Below, one piece after another: positions 1 to 8,907 of a DNA stretch of 64,000 nt (position 1 is the stretch's first letter; every line of letters starts with the position of its first letter). Origin of the DNA: Algibacter sp045066735 (GTDB lineage Bacteria; Bacteroidota; Bacteroidia; Flavobacteriales; Flavobacteriaceae); contig NZ_JBISHH010000024.1 in NCBI RefSeq assembly GCF_045066735.1, positions 124,001-188,000 of the forward strand, in the 5' to 3' direction. The notes below the pieces were generated by a model. The model did not search any database, was not told the DNA's origin, and saw only the letters and a list, made by a program, of their open reading frames with translations. A program made the position numbers and the translations under genes.

Positions 1-1941
1 TGAGAAAGATGGGTAAAAATAAGATTGTTTTGAGTCTGGAATACCTAGGCCAGCTAAAGTAGAACTCCAATCGTTACGCCCCGTGATATCAACATAAATT
101 AACTTATTCCAAGACAAACCTAATCGGCCAAAAACCGAATTAACTTGTTGTTGACTTATACTTTCATTTACAGAAGCAGGATTTACAGAAGCATTTAATG
201 AGAAAAATTCGGGAATAGAAATACCTCCTTCAGTATTTGCCGCTAAATTATCATTCCTTTGGTAATATATCGTTCCTCCGGCAAGGTATTCAACCTCAAA
301 TTTATCATCAACAAATTTTCTATCACCAGAAAGTAATACATCATTATTTATACTGAAACCTTGAGTTTTACCTGTTACATAAGCACCTGTTCTTGAGCCA
401 TTCCATGTAGAAGACGCACCAGGTACAGATGTATTTCCCGTAGATGTATAAGACCCTTGAGATACTCTAAGCTGACCACGATCAACGAAAAAATCTAACC
501 CAGAACGCACCGTTGCTTTTAACCAATCTGCCACATCATAACTCATGGTTAAATCAGCATTAAAAATGTCGCGAGATACTTCGTTGGTTTTTTGATATCT
601 ATCAAAATAAGGATTGTTTTGATTTTTACCGCTATAATTATTGTTTTCAAAATCGTATCCGTAATGGTTGTTTTGTAACTCCCCAGGAATTAACCAATAA
701 TTATCTTTATAATCACGTACATCCCAATCTGCAGGACTCCAAATTAATAAAGAATACATTGGGTCGTAAGATGTATAACCGTTAGACCCCATGTTTGGAG
801 ATTCTCTTTTAGAATAAGAGATGTTTGAACTTAATTTAAACTTATCTAAATTAACATCTCCACCAAAAGAATAGGTAAATTTATCTAACTTAGAATTTGG
901 GTATTGTCCTTTTTGCTCTATCCAGTTAACAGAACTTCGTAAAGCAATTTTATCTTCCTTAAATGCAATACTTATATTATTATTTGTAATAGAACCTTGC
1001 TCTAAAAAGTTTTTAAAATTATCCTTACCAATTGCAGAATACTCAAACTCACTAAACTCCTTAGCAATAGGGTCCCATTGCGTTTGCAACGAGCCATCCA
1101 TCACTTGCCCCCAAGATTCGTCGGTATTTATGTTGTAAGTATTGTTAGTACCTCGACCGTAAACACTTTGACGCTCTGGAATAGCTAAAAACCCAGCTGA
1201 ATACATGGTGTTACTTGTTAAATTAACACTAAAACCATCGTCACCAGTGCTTCCGTTTTTTGTTGTGATTAAAATAGCACCGTTGGCTCCACGAAAACCA
1301 TATAAAGCAGAAGCCGTTGCTCCTTTTAGGACAGACATAGACTCAACATCTTCTGAAGAAATATCACTAAGCGTTCTATTTTGATATGCAATACCATCTA
1401 TTACCAATAATGGCTCTTCCCCTCTAATTGTTATTTCCGGAGCTACATTAAAATCGGTTGAGTTATTTACCAAAAGTCCTGCAACCTTTCCCGAAAGTGA
1501 TGTACCAATATCTACGCCTGATACTTTTTGAATAGTTTCTCCACTTATTTCTTGTACTGAATATCCCAGTGCTTTTTGTTCTCTCTTTATACCTAAGGCG
1601 GTAACAACAACTTCGTCTAAAGCTTTAACATCTGGTTGTAATATAACAGTAAGAGATTGGTTAGAAATAGAAACTTCTTTAGTGATGTAACCCACGTAAG
1701 ACACCTCTAAAGTAGCGTCGTCTTTTGTTACATTTATAGAAAATTTACCATCAAAATCGGTAGATGTTCCATTATTAGTTCCTTTTAGAATTACGGAAGC
1801 ACCAGGTAAAGGCATTCTTGCCTCGTCTAACACGGTTCCATTTATTATATTTTGAGCTTGTGTCGTCGACATTGTAGCCACAAACAAAAACAGCATACAT
1901 AGTATTGTTTTTGTTTTTTGATTACATCGTTTTAGTTTCAT
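1..1941 (-). CDS. SusC/RagA-family TonB-dependent outer membrane receptor (C-terminus beyond window)
   Basis: Open for 647 codons from an ATG at 1941 to the window edge with no stop, so the C-terminal barrel is missing. It begins with a signal peptide (MKLKRCNQ..., cleavage near residue 30), then a carboxypeptidase-D-like beta-sandwich with the typical PGASVILKGTNNGTSTDFDG stretch (about 30-107), then a TonB plug containing LKGATASALYGFRGANGA. The start of the barrel carries SYFYPS at the truncated end. SusC proteins import oligosaccharides, and sometimes peptides, across the outer membrane with a SusD lipoprotein. Any susD would lie off the left edge. The propeller/LuxR regulator immediately upstream on the same strand suggests this is the first gene of a polysaccharide- or glycan-utilisation locus. 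The substrate cannot be read from the sequence. Confidence 0.93.
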   Translation of the reverse strand, partial: MKLKRCNQKTKTILCMLFLFVATMSTTQAQNIINGTVLDEARMPLPGASVILKGTNNGTSTDFDGKFSINVTKDDATLEVSYVGYITKEVSISNQSLTVILQPDVKALDEVVVTALGIKREQKALGYSVQEISGETIQKVSGVDIGTSLSGKVAGLLVNNSTDFNVAPEITIRGEEPLLVIDGIAYQNRTLSDISSEDVESMSVLKGATASALYGFRGANGAILITTKNGSTGDDGFSVNLTSNTMYSAGFLAIPERQSVYGRGTNNTYNINTDESWGQVMDGSLQTQWDPIAKEFSEFEYSAIGKDNFKNFLEQGSITNNNISIAFKEDKIALRSSVNWIEQKGQYPNSKLDKFTYSFGGDVNLDKFKLSSNISYSKRESPNMGSNGYTSYDPMYSLLIWSPADWDVRDYKDNYWLIPGELQNNHYGYDFENNNYSGKNQNNPYFDRYQKTNEVSRDIFNADLTMSYDVADWLKATVRSGLDFFVDRGQLRVSQGSYTSTGNTSVPGASSTWNGSRTGAYVTGKTQGFSINNDVLLSGDRKFVDDKFEVEYLAGGTIYYQRNDNLAANTEGGISIPEFFSLNASVNPASVNESISQQQVNSVFGRLGLSWNKLIYVDITGRNDWSSTLAGLGIPDSKQSYFYPSFS

Positions 1942-2238
1942 AAAAATGTTGTTTTAAGTTTGATGTCAAAATTAAAACTTGAATGAATTTTTTACTCGAA
2001 AATAAAATTAAGTCTATGTAAAGTTAATCTCTGAAAATAAAAAGGCTCTAATTTTTAAAGTCGATAAAAAACGAACATTGTATTAATTGAATGTAAAAAT
2101 CGAGCGATTGCATCGGAAACCTCTAGCAATAAGGGATAAATCGCATTTTTAAAAAAAGCAAACAACAAGTCAATAATAACAAGGCTTAACAGCTGTTGTA
2201 GTGGTAATGTCGTGGTGAAATTTACGATTGTCGTGTTA
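1942..2238. other. 297-bp intergenic region upstream of the SusC-like gene
   Basis: Contains no convincing gene. Going leftward it holds the untranslated leader of the SusC-like gene, with a minus-strand match to the Bacteroidota -7 element (TAATTTTG, 1974-1967) about 26 bases before the start codon and no good -33 TTG. A weak inverted repeat (GCGATT near 2104-2109 with AATCGC near 2141-2146) could terminate the upstream regulator gene, but its stem is only 6 bp and its loop is long. The length is suitable for an operator bound by the adjacent regulator. Confidence 0.5.
1967..1974 (-). promoter_or_regulatory. Candidate -7 promoter element for the SusC-like gene
   Basis: Reads TAATTTTG on the minus strand, a full match to TAnnTTTG, with the start codon 26 bases downstream. 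The -33 position has no TTG, which would fit an activator-dependent promoter. Confidence 0.4.
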
Positions 2239-5007
2239 CTAGAACTTTAACATATAGTTAACTAGACTGTCATCATGCTCTAAACCTAATTTTTTACGTA
2301 AACGGTAACGTTTGGTCTCGACACTTTTAGTTGAAATATTTAAAAGTGGAGCCATTTCTTTTGAAGATAAATTAAGTCTTAAATATGCACAAAAACGTAA
2401 ATCGTTTGGTGTTAAATCTGGATGCTCCTTTTTAATTTTACCAAAAAAATCTTTGTCTGCATTGTTAAAGGCTTTCTCAAAAAACGACCAATCTTTATTG
2501 TCGTTTAAATTATTATCAATAAGCTTTATTGCTTCAATATTATCGTTGTCTTTGCTATTTTTAATTTCTTTTTTAATCTTGTTTAAAACCTTATTCTTTT
2601 TAATAATACTCATGGTAGAAATAGCTAACTCTCTATTTTTACTCTCAATATTACTATTCAGTTTTTCATTTTTTATTTTCATGACTAGCTGCTGGCTCTT
2701 CAATTGTTCTTTCTCGAATTTTTTAATATAATAACGTTTATAAGCCTTGTGCGTAATAAACACAATTACAAAAAACAACAGAACATAAGCCGCAATAGCT
2801 GTATTTGTAAAATACCACGGCCTACAAACTTCAAAAGTATAAGCTGCTATATTTTGAGATAATATGTTACCTATTTTCGCTTTAACCTTAAAGGTATAAG
2901 TACCAAAAGATAAATTCTCGAATGTAACTGCCGATGCTTCTTTCCATTTACTCCATTTATCAGTATCACCTTCCAGAATGTATTGATACTTTACACCCAC
3001 GTAACGCTCGTATTCCGGAACGGCATAATTAAACTCTAACAAGCCGTATTTAAATTTAAAAACACCCTTTGAACTAATATCCTGAGGAACCACGGTGTCA
3101 TCATTCGCATGCCATGCGACTTTGTTTAAATAAATTAAATGCTTATCTTTTTTATGGGTCTCATTAAGGTCTAATGTAATATATCCGTTTGCTGTTCCCA
3201 ATACATATGTAGATGGCGTAATAGATGAAATATTTTCGAACCCCAAAATACCTTTTCGAAATTTTAACGGAATAGGAATATTGGTTATTACCGATGTGTT
3301 TGTAACGTTATCATTTTCAATGAAACCTATATTGTTTTTAGAAAATGTCCATAACCTTCCTATTTTATCAACGACAAGCCGTCCTGAAACATAATCGTTT
3401 TTATCAATAATAGTACTCAATAAACTATCACGCTTAAAGGTTCTGTTTACTTCAGAATACTTAAAAACACCTTCTTCAGATGCATATAGCACATTATCCT
3501 TATACTTTATTAAACTAGAACTTTCACCTAAAGGCAAGCTTGCTTCAATATCTAGCTTTTCTACCTTAGTTAAACTATCGTTGAGCTTCAACTTAAAAAC
3601 CCCTTTATATTCGTGATTAACCCAAACTTGGTTTTGATGGTTTATTTCAAAATACCTCGAGGAGTTTTCAAAGCCTTCAACTTTATTTCTAACCCGCCAT
3701 TTATTATCCAACTTTTCTAATACTAAAAGTCCGCTATAATTTCCTTGAAGCAGATAATTTTTATGTTGAGGTATGGTTTTGAAACCCCATGCACCAAGTG
3801 TATCACTAATTTTTTCCGATTTATCACTATCAATGATAAAGGTGCCAAAATGATGACCACAAAATAAATACTCATCATTTAAATTAAACAACTCCCAAAC
3901 CTGACCAGCAGTGCCTTCAACAAACTTAAAAGCATTATTAATTTGATGAAGCTCTCTATAAAACAACCCTTGGTTTGTACCGATGTATAAATTATTTTTA
4001 AAAACTTGTGTAGTATAAACGGTTCCCAAAACACCTTCGTAATCGATAAAGGTTTTAATTGGAGATTTTACATTAATGCAATTAACCCCATTATCCAATG
4101 CCGCCCAAACATTTTTAGCACGATCCTCAAACAGCGATAAAACCGTATTATTTGTTAGCCCTTTTTTCTGATTAATTTGATACTTAAGATCTCCTTTAGA
4201 ACTTAAATGAATAACTCCATCGGAAATTGTGCCGATAATAAAACTACCATCTTTTAATTGAATAGTACTAAATATATCTATGTCGCTTAATAAAGCTGCG
4301 GCTGAAATATCCCAGGCTGTTAATTTACTATCGGACAACTTAAAAAAACCTGAACTCCGGGTTGCTAGTACTAAATTTTGATTGCTTTCAAAAACATTAA
4401 TAACACGATCGGTTTTTAAAACCTCGTCTGCAGCAACTATCTTGGATTTTCCATTTTCTACAACATAAATTCCTTGGTTGGCTACATGATAATATATTCT
4501 GTTTTTAACTTTGAATATTTTATAGATATTCTGTGTTGCAGAAACAATTTTGAATATTTCAGTTTTGGGATTATAAAAGTAAATGCTTTTACTTGTTTGA
4601 AAAACAACCCACTCATTATACTCCAAAATATTCCAAACTTGATTGTCGTTTAAAACTCCAACCTCTAACTTAGGCTTTAGTGAAGTGTAAATTAAAGCAC
4701 CTACGTTATTTTTTTTCCAATACCCTAAATCGGCATAACAGCCGGTATAAATTCTATCTCCAATAGCGTTAACGGCTCTAATAATAGTTTTATTTGGTGA
4801 GCTATACGTTTTCCATTCTGAGCCATTATACTCTAGTAAACCTTTATTATTTGCTACATATATAAATTGATTTTCGGCCTGAGAAATCATCCAGTTTTGA
4901 TTATCACCATTGTAATCCTCTGTAGTAAATCTTTCAATTGGCGGCAACTCTTGTCCAAACCCCAAAAAGCAAAACAAAAGCAACAAAAAGCACTGGGGAA
5001 TTTTCAT
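2239..5007 (-). CDS. Membrane-anchored propeller/Y_Y_Y sensor with C-terminal LuxR-type DNA-binding domain
   Basis: 922 residues. A signal peptide (about 1-19) is followed by a long periplasmic region of short beta-propeller repeats (about 20-640, two-component-regulator-propeller type) and a triple-tyrosine (Y_Y_Y) domain around 650-725. One transmembrane helix lies at about 734-753, followed by a charged coiled coil (about 755-860) and a LuxR/GerE-like helix-turn-helix at 863-922 (LSSKEMAPLLNISTKSVETK). There is no histidine kinase, ATPase or receiver domain, so the signal would pass straight from the periplasmic sensor to the DNA-binding end. Its place directly upstream of the SusC-like gene suggests it senses a glycan fragment and activates that locus. 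The ligand is unknown. It may also influence the symporter gene upstream. Confidence 0.88.
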   Translation of the reverse strand: MKIPQCFLLLLFCFLGFGQELPPIERFTTEDYNGDNQNWMISQAENQFIYVANNKGLLEYNGSEWKTYSSPNKTIIRAVNAIGDRIYTGCYADLGYWKKNNVGALIYTSLKPKLEVGVLNDNQVWNILEYNEWVVFQTSKSIYFYNPKTEIFKIVSATQNIYKIFKVKNRIYYHVANQGIYVVENGKSKIVAADEVLKTDRVINVFESNQNLVLATRSSGFFKLSDSKLTAWDISAAALLSDIDIFSTIQLKDGSFIIGTISDGVIHLSSKGDLKYQINQKKGLTNNTVLSLFEDRAKNVWAALDNGVNCINVKSPIKTFIDYEGVLGTVYTTQVFKNNLYIGTNQGLFYRELHQINNAFKFVEGTAGQVWELFNLNDEYLFCGHHFGTFIIDSDKSEKISDTLGAWGFKTIPQHKNYLLQGNYSGLLVLEKLDNKWRVRNKVEGFENSSRYFEINHQNQVWVNHEYKGVFKLKLNDSLTKVEKLDIEASLPLGESSSLIKYKDNVLYASEEGVFKYSEVNRTFKRDSLLSTIIDKNDYVSGRLVVDKIGRLWTFSKNNIGFIENDNVTNTSVITNIPIPLKFRKGILGFENISSITPSTYVLGTANGYITLDLNETHKKDKHLIYLNKVAWHANDDTVVPQDISSKGVFKFKYGLLEFNYAVPEYERYVGVKYQYILEGDTDKWSKWKEASAVTFENLSFGTYTFKVKAKIGNILSQNIAAYTFEVCRPWYFTNTAIAAYVLLFFVIVFITHKAYKRYYIKKFEKEQLKSQQLVMKIKNEKLNSNIESKNRELAISTMSIIKKNKVLNKIKKEIKNSKDNDNIEAIKLIDNNLNDNKDWSFFEKAFNNADKDFFGKIKKEHPDLTPNDLRFCAYLRLNLSSKEMAPLLNISTKSVETKRYRLRKKLGLEHDDSLVNYMLKF

Positions 5008-5040
5008 ACCGAAAATAAGTTATTCTTAAAAGATTTAAAG

Positions 5041-5048
5041 CAAATATA
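5041..5048 (-). promoter_or_regulatory. Candidate -7 element for the propeller/LuxR regulator
   Basis: TATATTTG on the minus strand matches TAnnTTTG, 34 bases before the ATG at 5007. No clear -33 TTG at the usual spacing. Confidence 0.4.
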
Positions 5049-5110
5049 ACCTACTTTAAAATAACTTAATATTAACTTTTACTAGAACAAATTTAGAGCG
5101 ATAAAAGTAT

Positions 5111-5129
5111 AGATAACACTTTGTTATCT
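5111..5129. repeat. Short inverted repeat upstream of the regulator gene
   Basis: AGATAAC, a 5-base spacer, then GTTATCT. It is a perfect 7-bp dyad lying about 105 bp before the regulator start, between that gene's promoter and the symporter terminator. It could be a protein-binding site; nothing else supports this. Confidence 0.3.
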
Positions 5130-5147
5130 CGTTGCATTAGAACCACA

Positions 5148-5181
5148 AATAAGAGCACTAAAAATAAGTAGTGCTCTTATT
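5148..5181 (-). terminator. Hairpin downstream of the symporter gene
   Basis: Perfect 13-bp inverted repeat (AATAAGAGCACTA / TAGTGCTCTTATT) with an 8-base loop, about 45 bp after the symporter stop. Only a short T-rich tail follows on the minus strand, so it is a probable rather than classic intrinsic terminator. Confidence 0.6.
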
Positions 5182-5226
5182 CTATATTAAGTTCTAAAAC
5201 TAAAAATTATTCTGTATACGTAATTT

Positions 5227-6846
5227 CTAATTCCAAAATAACACGTATAACACGACTAATATTAACATAATAGCGAATGCACCAATGTTAAACAAAGGGG
5301 TCGTTTTAAAAAGTTCTTTTGTAATTTCGATACCCTTTTCATCGTCTTTTCCCTTATGTTGCAATAAACTCGCTATTACAATTATAACCATAGTAAAAAC
5401 AGCTGATAACCCCATTTGATTCATCCATGGCATTTCGGTCGCCTTAAACGCAACCGCGATTGGAATTGAGGCTAAGGCACCTATAATAGCTGCTTTATTG
5501 GTCGTTTTTTTCCAAAATAACCCTAACATAAATACACCTAATATACCTGGAGATACAATACCTGTATACTCTTGAATAAACTGAAATGCTTGATCTATCC
5601 CTCCTAATAACGGTGCCATAATACAAGCAATAACTAAAGCAACTCCACCAGAAATTCTTCCTATATTTACAGTTGCCTTATCACTAGCATTTTTATTAAT
5701 ATATTGTTTATAAATATCCATTGTAAAAATGGTTGAAGTAGAATTTAGCATAGAAGCTAACGAAGACACAATTGCAGCAGCTAAGGCCGCAAACGCAATT
5801 CCTTTCATTCCTGTTGGTAAAAGCTGTAATAACCAAGGGTAAGCTCTATCTGCTTGTTCTGGTGAAGGTAAATTATTTAGACCCACATCTCCTAAACGCG
5901 CCATAATATCCGGATCATTAACCATAACATAAGCTGCTATACCCGGAACCACTACAATTACAGGGATTATTAATTTCAAAAAAGCTGCTAATAAAATTCC
6001 TTTTTGTGATTCTTTAAGCGATTTAGCCGCTAATGTTCGCTGTATAATATACTGGTTGAATCCCCAATAGTATAAATTAGCAACCCATAATCCACCAACT
6101 AAAACTCCAATACCTGGTAAGTTTTTAAATTCTGGATTTGACTCATCTAATATCATTGTAAATTTATCTGGAGCAGCGGCATAGACCACTTTAATACCCT
6201 CAACAACACCTTGACCATTTGAAACAGTGTTTAAAGCTAAATAGGTAGTTACCAAACCTCCTAAAACCAAAAACACAACTTGTATTACATCGGTCCAAGC
6301 TACTGCAGAAAGACCTCCGTACAATGAATACGCGGCAGCGAAAAGCGCTAAACCAATAACACCATACATCATGGGAATACCCATAATGGTTTCCAAAGCT
6401 AAGGATCCCAAATATAATACGGACGCTAAATTAACAAACACATATAATGCTATCCAAAATACAGCCAAAATGGTTTTTAAGTTTGTTGAAAACCGCTTCT
6501 CAACAAACTCAGGAATAGTATATAAACCTTTTTCAATAAATATGGGTAAAAAATACTTTCCTACAATAATTAAGGTAAGAGCCGCCATCCACTCGTAAGA
6601 TGCAATAGCTAACCCTAAAGCAAAACCAGAACCAGACATTCCAATAAACTGTTCTGCAGAAATATTTGCTGCAATTAAACTAGCTCCAACAGCCCACCAA
6701 GGCAAACTTTTACTTGCCAAAAAGTAATCTTCTGCATTTTTTTCATGCCCTTTAGCATCACGTGAGACCCAAAGACCAACACCTAAAATTAAGATAGCGT
6801 ATGCTATAAAAATAATATAATCTAATAATTCAAAATTTGATGTCAT
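5227..6846 (-). CDS. Sodium/sugar symporter of the SSS family, vSGLT-like (probable Na+/galactose cotransporter)
   Basis: 539 residues, polytopic, with the SSS signature. It aligns from memory with Vibrio parahaemolyticus vSGLT almost without gaps at a constant offset of three residues. The galactose ligands reported for vSGLT are all kept: Gln66, Glu85, Asn257, Lys291 and Gln425 here (Gln69, Glu88, Asn260, Lys294, Gln428 in vSGLT). The gate tyrosine (Tyr260) and the sodium-site residues Ala358, Ser361 and Ser362 are also kept. The expected role is Na+-driven uptake of galactose or a close galacto-configured hexose across the inner membrane. The gene lies downstream of the AraC regulator on the same strand (168-bp gap), next to the isomerase/kinase/aldolase operon it probably feeds. 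Confidence 0.92.
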   Translation of the reverse strand: MTSNFELLDYIIFIAYAILILGVGLWVSRDAKGHEKNAEDYFLASKSLPWWAVGASLIAANISAEQFIGMSGSGFALGLAIASYEWMAALTLIIVGKYFLPIFIEKGLYTIPEFVEKRFSTNLKTILAVFWIALYVFVNLASVLYLGSLALETIMGIPMMYGVIGLALFAAAYSLYGGLSAVAWTDVIQVVFLVLGGLVTTYLALNTVSNGQGVVEGIKVVYAAAPDKFTMILDESNPEFKNLPGIGVLVGGLWVANLYYWGFNQYIIQRTLAAKSLKESQKGILLAAFLKLIIPVIVVVPGIAAYVMVNDPDIMARLGDVGLNNLPSPEQADRAYPWLLQLLPTGMKGIAFAALAAAIVSSLASMLNSTSTIFTMDIYKQYINKNASDKATVNIGRISGGVALVIACIMAPLLGGIDQAFQFIQEYTGIVSPGILGVFMLGLFWKKTTNKAAIIGALASIPIAVAFKATEMPWMNQMGLSAVFTMVIIVIASLLQHKGKDDEKGIEITKELFKTTPLFNIGAFAIMLILVVLYVLFWN

Positions 6847-6870
6847 TGTAATTTTCTATTATTAATTAAC

Positions 6871-6878
6871 CAAAATTA
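6871..6878 (-). promoter_or_regulatory. Candidate -7 element for the symporter gene
   Basis: TAATTTTG on the minus strand, 25 bases before the start codon at 6846. This suggests the symporter has its own promoter in the 168-bp gap after araC. The -33 motif is weak. Confidence 0.4.
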
Positions 6879-7014
6879 TTAATCTATTCCAAAAACTAAA
6901 ATACGAACTATTACTAATCTAACTTCCTAATATCACAAATAAAGTTGGCTTTTAAAATAGACTCCTTAATATTAAAAACAAGGCAATATTTTTAATAAAG
7001 TAAAGATAGAATAC

Positions 7015-7863
7015 CTACTTATACAACATTCTATATTCCCCCGGGGTTATTTTCAAATACTTTTTAAATTGCCTATGGAAAAAAGACATATTCTCATAAC
7101 CGCAGTTCAATGCTACATCAATTAACTTTTGGTTTGTATCTCGCAATAACTGGCATGTTTTACGAATTCTAAATTCATTTAAATAGTTTGTGAAAGACTT
7201 ATTAAATCTTCTTTTAAAAAACTTACAAAACGATATTTCGGTCATAAAGGTAAGTTCTGCCATCTCTTTGATGGAAATTTTTTTAGTGTAATTAGTACTA
7301 ATATAATTTAATATTTTCTGAATTCGATTATCACTTTGCTTATCCACAGAAAGCCCTTTTACTACACCAGATAGTGTTTTTATTTTGGGAGCTTGTGCTA
7401 ATTCTAACAATAAATCTATGAATGCAACCATTTTTTTACCCGGTTCTAAATCTACTATTTTTTTAAATTTATCTTCAACATTGTCCTTAAAAAGAGGGTG
7501 TATTCGAACTCCAAACTTAGCATGTTGCAATAATGCTTGTATTTGATAAAACTCAATACTATCTTCTATAAACTTATTGAGAACTTCATGATTCCATTGT
7601 ATACATATAGAAATAACACCACCTGTATACGCTGCATCATTTTTCCAATAATGAGGCAAAGAAGGCCCTACTAAAACCAAATCTCCTGGGTAAAAATTCT
7701 CGATACTATTTCCTGTATAACGAATACCACTACCTTTTAAAATTAAAGTGAGCTCATACTCTTCGTGATAATGCCATGGAGAAGAAAAACAATCGTTCTC
7801 GTAATAAAAAGTATGAATAGAACTATCTATCTCTCTTTCTATCAGTTCTAACTGTGGCTTCAT
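7015..7863 (-). CDS. AraC-family transcriptional regulator with N-terminal cupin
   Basis: 282 residues. The N-terminal half (about 1-150) is a cupin-like sensing domain with the HYHEEYELTLILKGSG pattern. The C-terminal about 95 residues carry the two AraC helix-turn-helix motifs (ISIKEMAELTFMTEISFCKF, then DVALNCGYENMSFFHRQFKK) and end in the usual TPGEYR. The gene is divergent from the kinase-isomerase-aldolase operon, with 128 bp between the start codons, and is followed by the vSGLT-like symporter. It is therefore the likely sugar-responsive regulator of both uptake and catabolism. Family membership is clear; inducer and sign of regulation are inference. Confidence 0.93.
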   Translation of the reverse strand: MKPQLELIEREIDSSIHTFYYENDCFSSPWHYHEEYELTLILKGSGIRYTGNSIENFYPGDLVLVGPSLPHYWKNDAAYTGGVISICIQWNHEVLNKFIEDSIEFYQIQALLQHAKFGVRIHPLFKDNVEDKFKKIVDLEPGKKMVAFIDLLLELAQAPKIKTLSGVVKGLSVDKQSDNRIQKILNYISTNYTKKISIKEMAELTFMTEISFCKFFKRRFNKSFTNYLNEFRIRKTCQLLRDTNQKLIDVALNCGYENMSFFHRQFKKYLKITPGEYRMLYK

Positions 7864-7965
7864 TATGTTTTATTTTTCATAAAAATAACACTTATCTATA
7901 ATAAAATGGAAAAATAGTACACACAAAATACAATATAGCATTTACCATTACCTATAAATCTAGCA

Positions 7966-7973
7966 TAAATTTG
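7966..7973 (+). promoter_or_regulatory. Candidate -7 promoter element of the sugar catabolic operon
   Basis: TAAATTTG, a full match to TAnnTTTG, placed 18 bases before the ATG at 7992. The TTG inside this box would otherwise be read as an upstream start codon in the same frame. No good -33 TTG is present, in keeping with activation by the divergent AraC protein. Confidence 0.5.
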
Positions 7974-7991
7974 ACAAAAAATATAGCGACA

Positions 7992-8897
7992 ATGGTAGAT
8001 GTAATTTGTAGCGGTTTAAATGTTGTAGACCTTTTGGTTGAAATCCCAGAAACAATTGCTACTGGGGGGAAAACAGAGTGCAAAAAAATTGTAATTCAAG
8101 GAGGTGCTCCAGCCGGAAATGCCGCATGTGCCCTAGCAACACTAGGCCATTCAACTGCTTTTTTAGGTTATTTCGGGGATAATACTTTAAGCAATATTGC
8201 TAAAACCGAATTAGAAAAACATGGTGTAAGTTCTACTTTGTTTAAACAAAAAGAGCATGCAACACCAGCTATTGCGATTGTTCAAATAGATACTAAAGGA
8301 GAACGAACCGTGCTATATTCCATGAATAATTACACCCCGTTTGATCCCAAAGACATAGATGAAACCACAATATCTAAAGCTAAACTAATATTGGTTGACG
8401 GGTATGATATTGCAATTAACACCTACCTTTTAGAGTTAGCTAAAAAACACCAAATATTAAGTGTTTTGGACTTAGAAAATAGTGATGAAGAATCTATGAA
8501 AAAAATGATTTCTTTAACCACAAATGCCATCTTACCGTTAAACGCGGCGCAAATACTAACAAATAAACAAAGCGCACAAGATTGTCTCTTTGAGCTTAAA
8601 AAAATAACTACCGCCCAACTCATTATAACCGATGGGGAAAATGGCGCTTTTGCATTAGAAAATAACACTATTATACATCAACCCGCATTTAAAGTAAAAG
8701 TTGTCGACACAACTGGTTGTGGCGACTCTTACCATGCCAGCTACGCATCCGCTTTATTACAAGGCATGAACCTTATAGAACGTATGGAGTATGCAAGCTA
8801 CTACGCTTCGCAAATAGCTCAACATTTTGGAGGAAGAACACATCTTCCTAATAGACAGTTTATGAATAAAAATCGCCCTGTTTTTCACAAGGCTTAA
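7992..8897 (+). CDS. PfkB-family sugar kinase
   Basis: 301 residues from ATG 7992. An in-frame TTG at 7971 was not used because it forms part of a -7 promoter box. The ribokinase/PfkB fold is marked by the N-terminal GGAPAGNAACALATLG segment and by the C-terminal DTTGCGDSYHASYA motif, whose Asp245 is the catalytic base; GCGD replaces the usual GAGD. PfkB enzymes phosphorylate a sugar hydroxyl with ATP. The neighbours, an aldose-ketose isomerase and a class II aldolase, point to a ketose as substrate. Phosphorylation at C1 would let the aldolase release dihydroxyacetone phosphate directly, while C6 would be the tagatose-6-phosphate kinase type. Which position is used cannot be decided from sequence. 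Confidence 0.88.
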   Translation: MVDVICSGLNVVDLLVEIPETIATGGKTECKKIVIQGGAPAGNAACALATLGHSTAFLGYFGDNTLSNIAKTELEKHGVSSTLFKQKEHATPAIAIVQIDTKGERTVLYSMNNYTPFDPKDIDETTISKAKLILVDGYDIAINTYLLELAKKHQILSVLDLENSDEESMKKMISLTTNAILPLNAAQILTNKQSAQDCLFELKKITTAQLIITDGENGAFALENNTIIHQPAFKVKVVDTTGCGDSYHASYASALLQGMNLIERMEYASYYASQIAQHFGGRTHLPNRQFMNKNRPVFHKA

Positions 8898-8907
8898 AAA
8901 ATTATAT

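Noticed and set aside
2312..2731. Plus-strand 139-residue reading frame opposite the LuxR-type regulator
   Set aside because: It lies entirely antisense to the HTH and coiled-coil part of a well-supported gene and has low-complexity Leu/Ser/Phe composition.
7971..7991. TTG start for the PfkB kinase
   Set aside because: It is part of the -7 box TAAATTTG; the ATG at 7992 fits the family start better.
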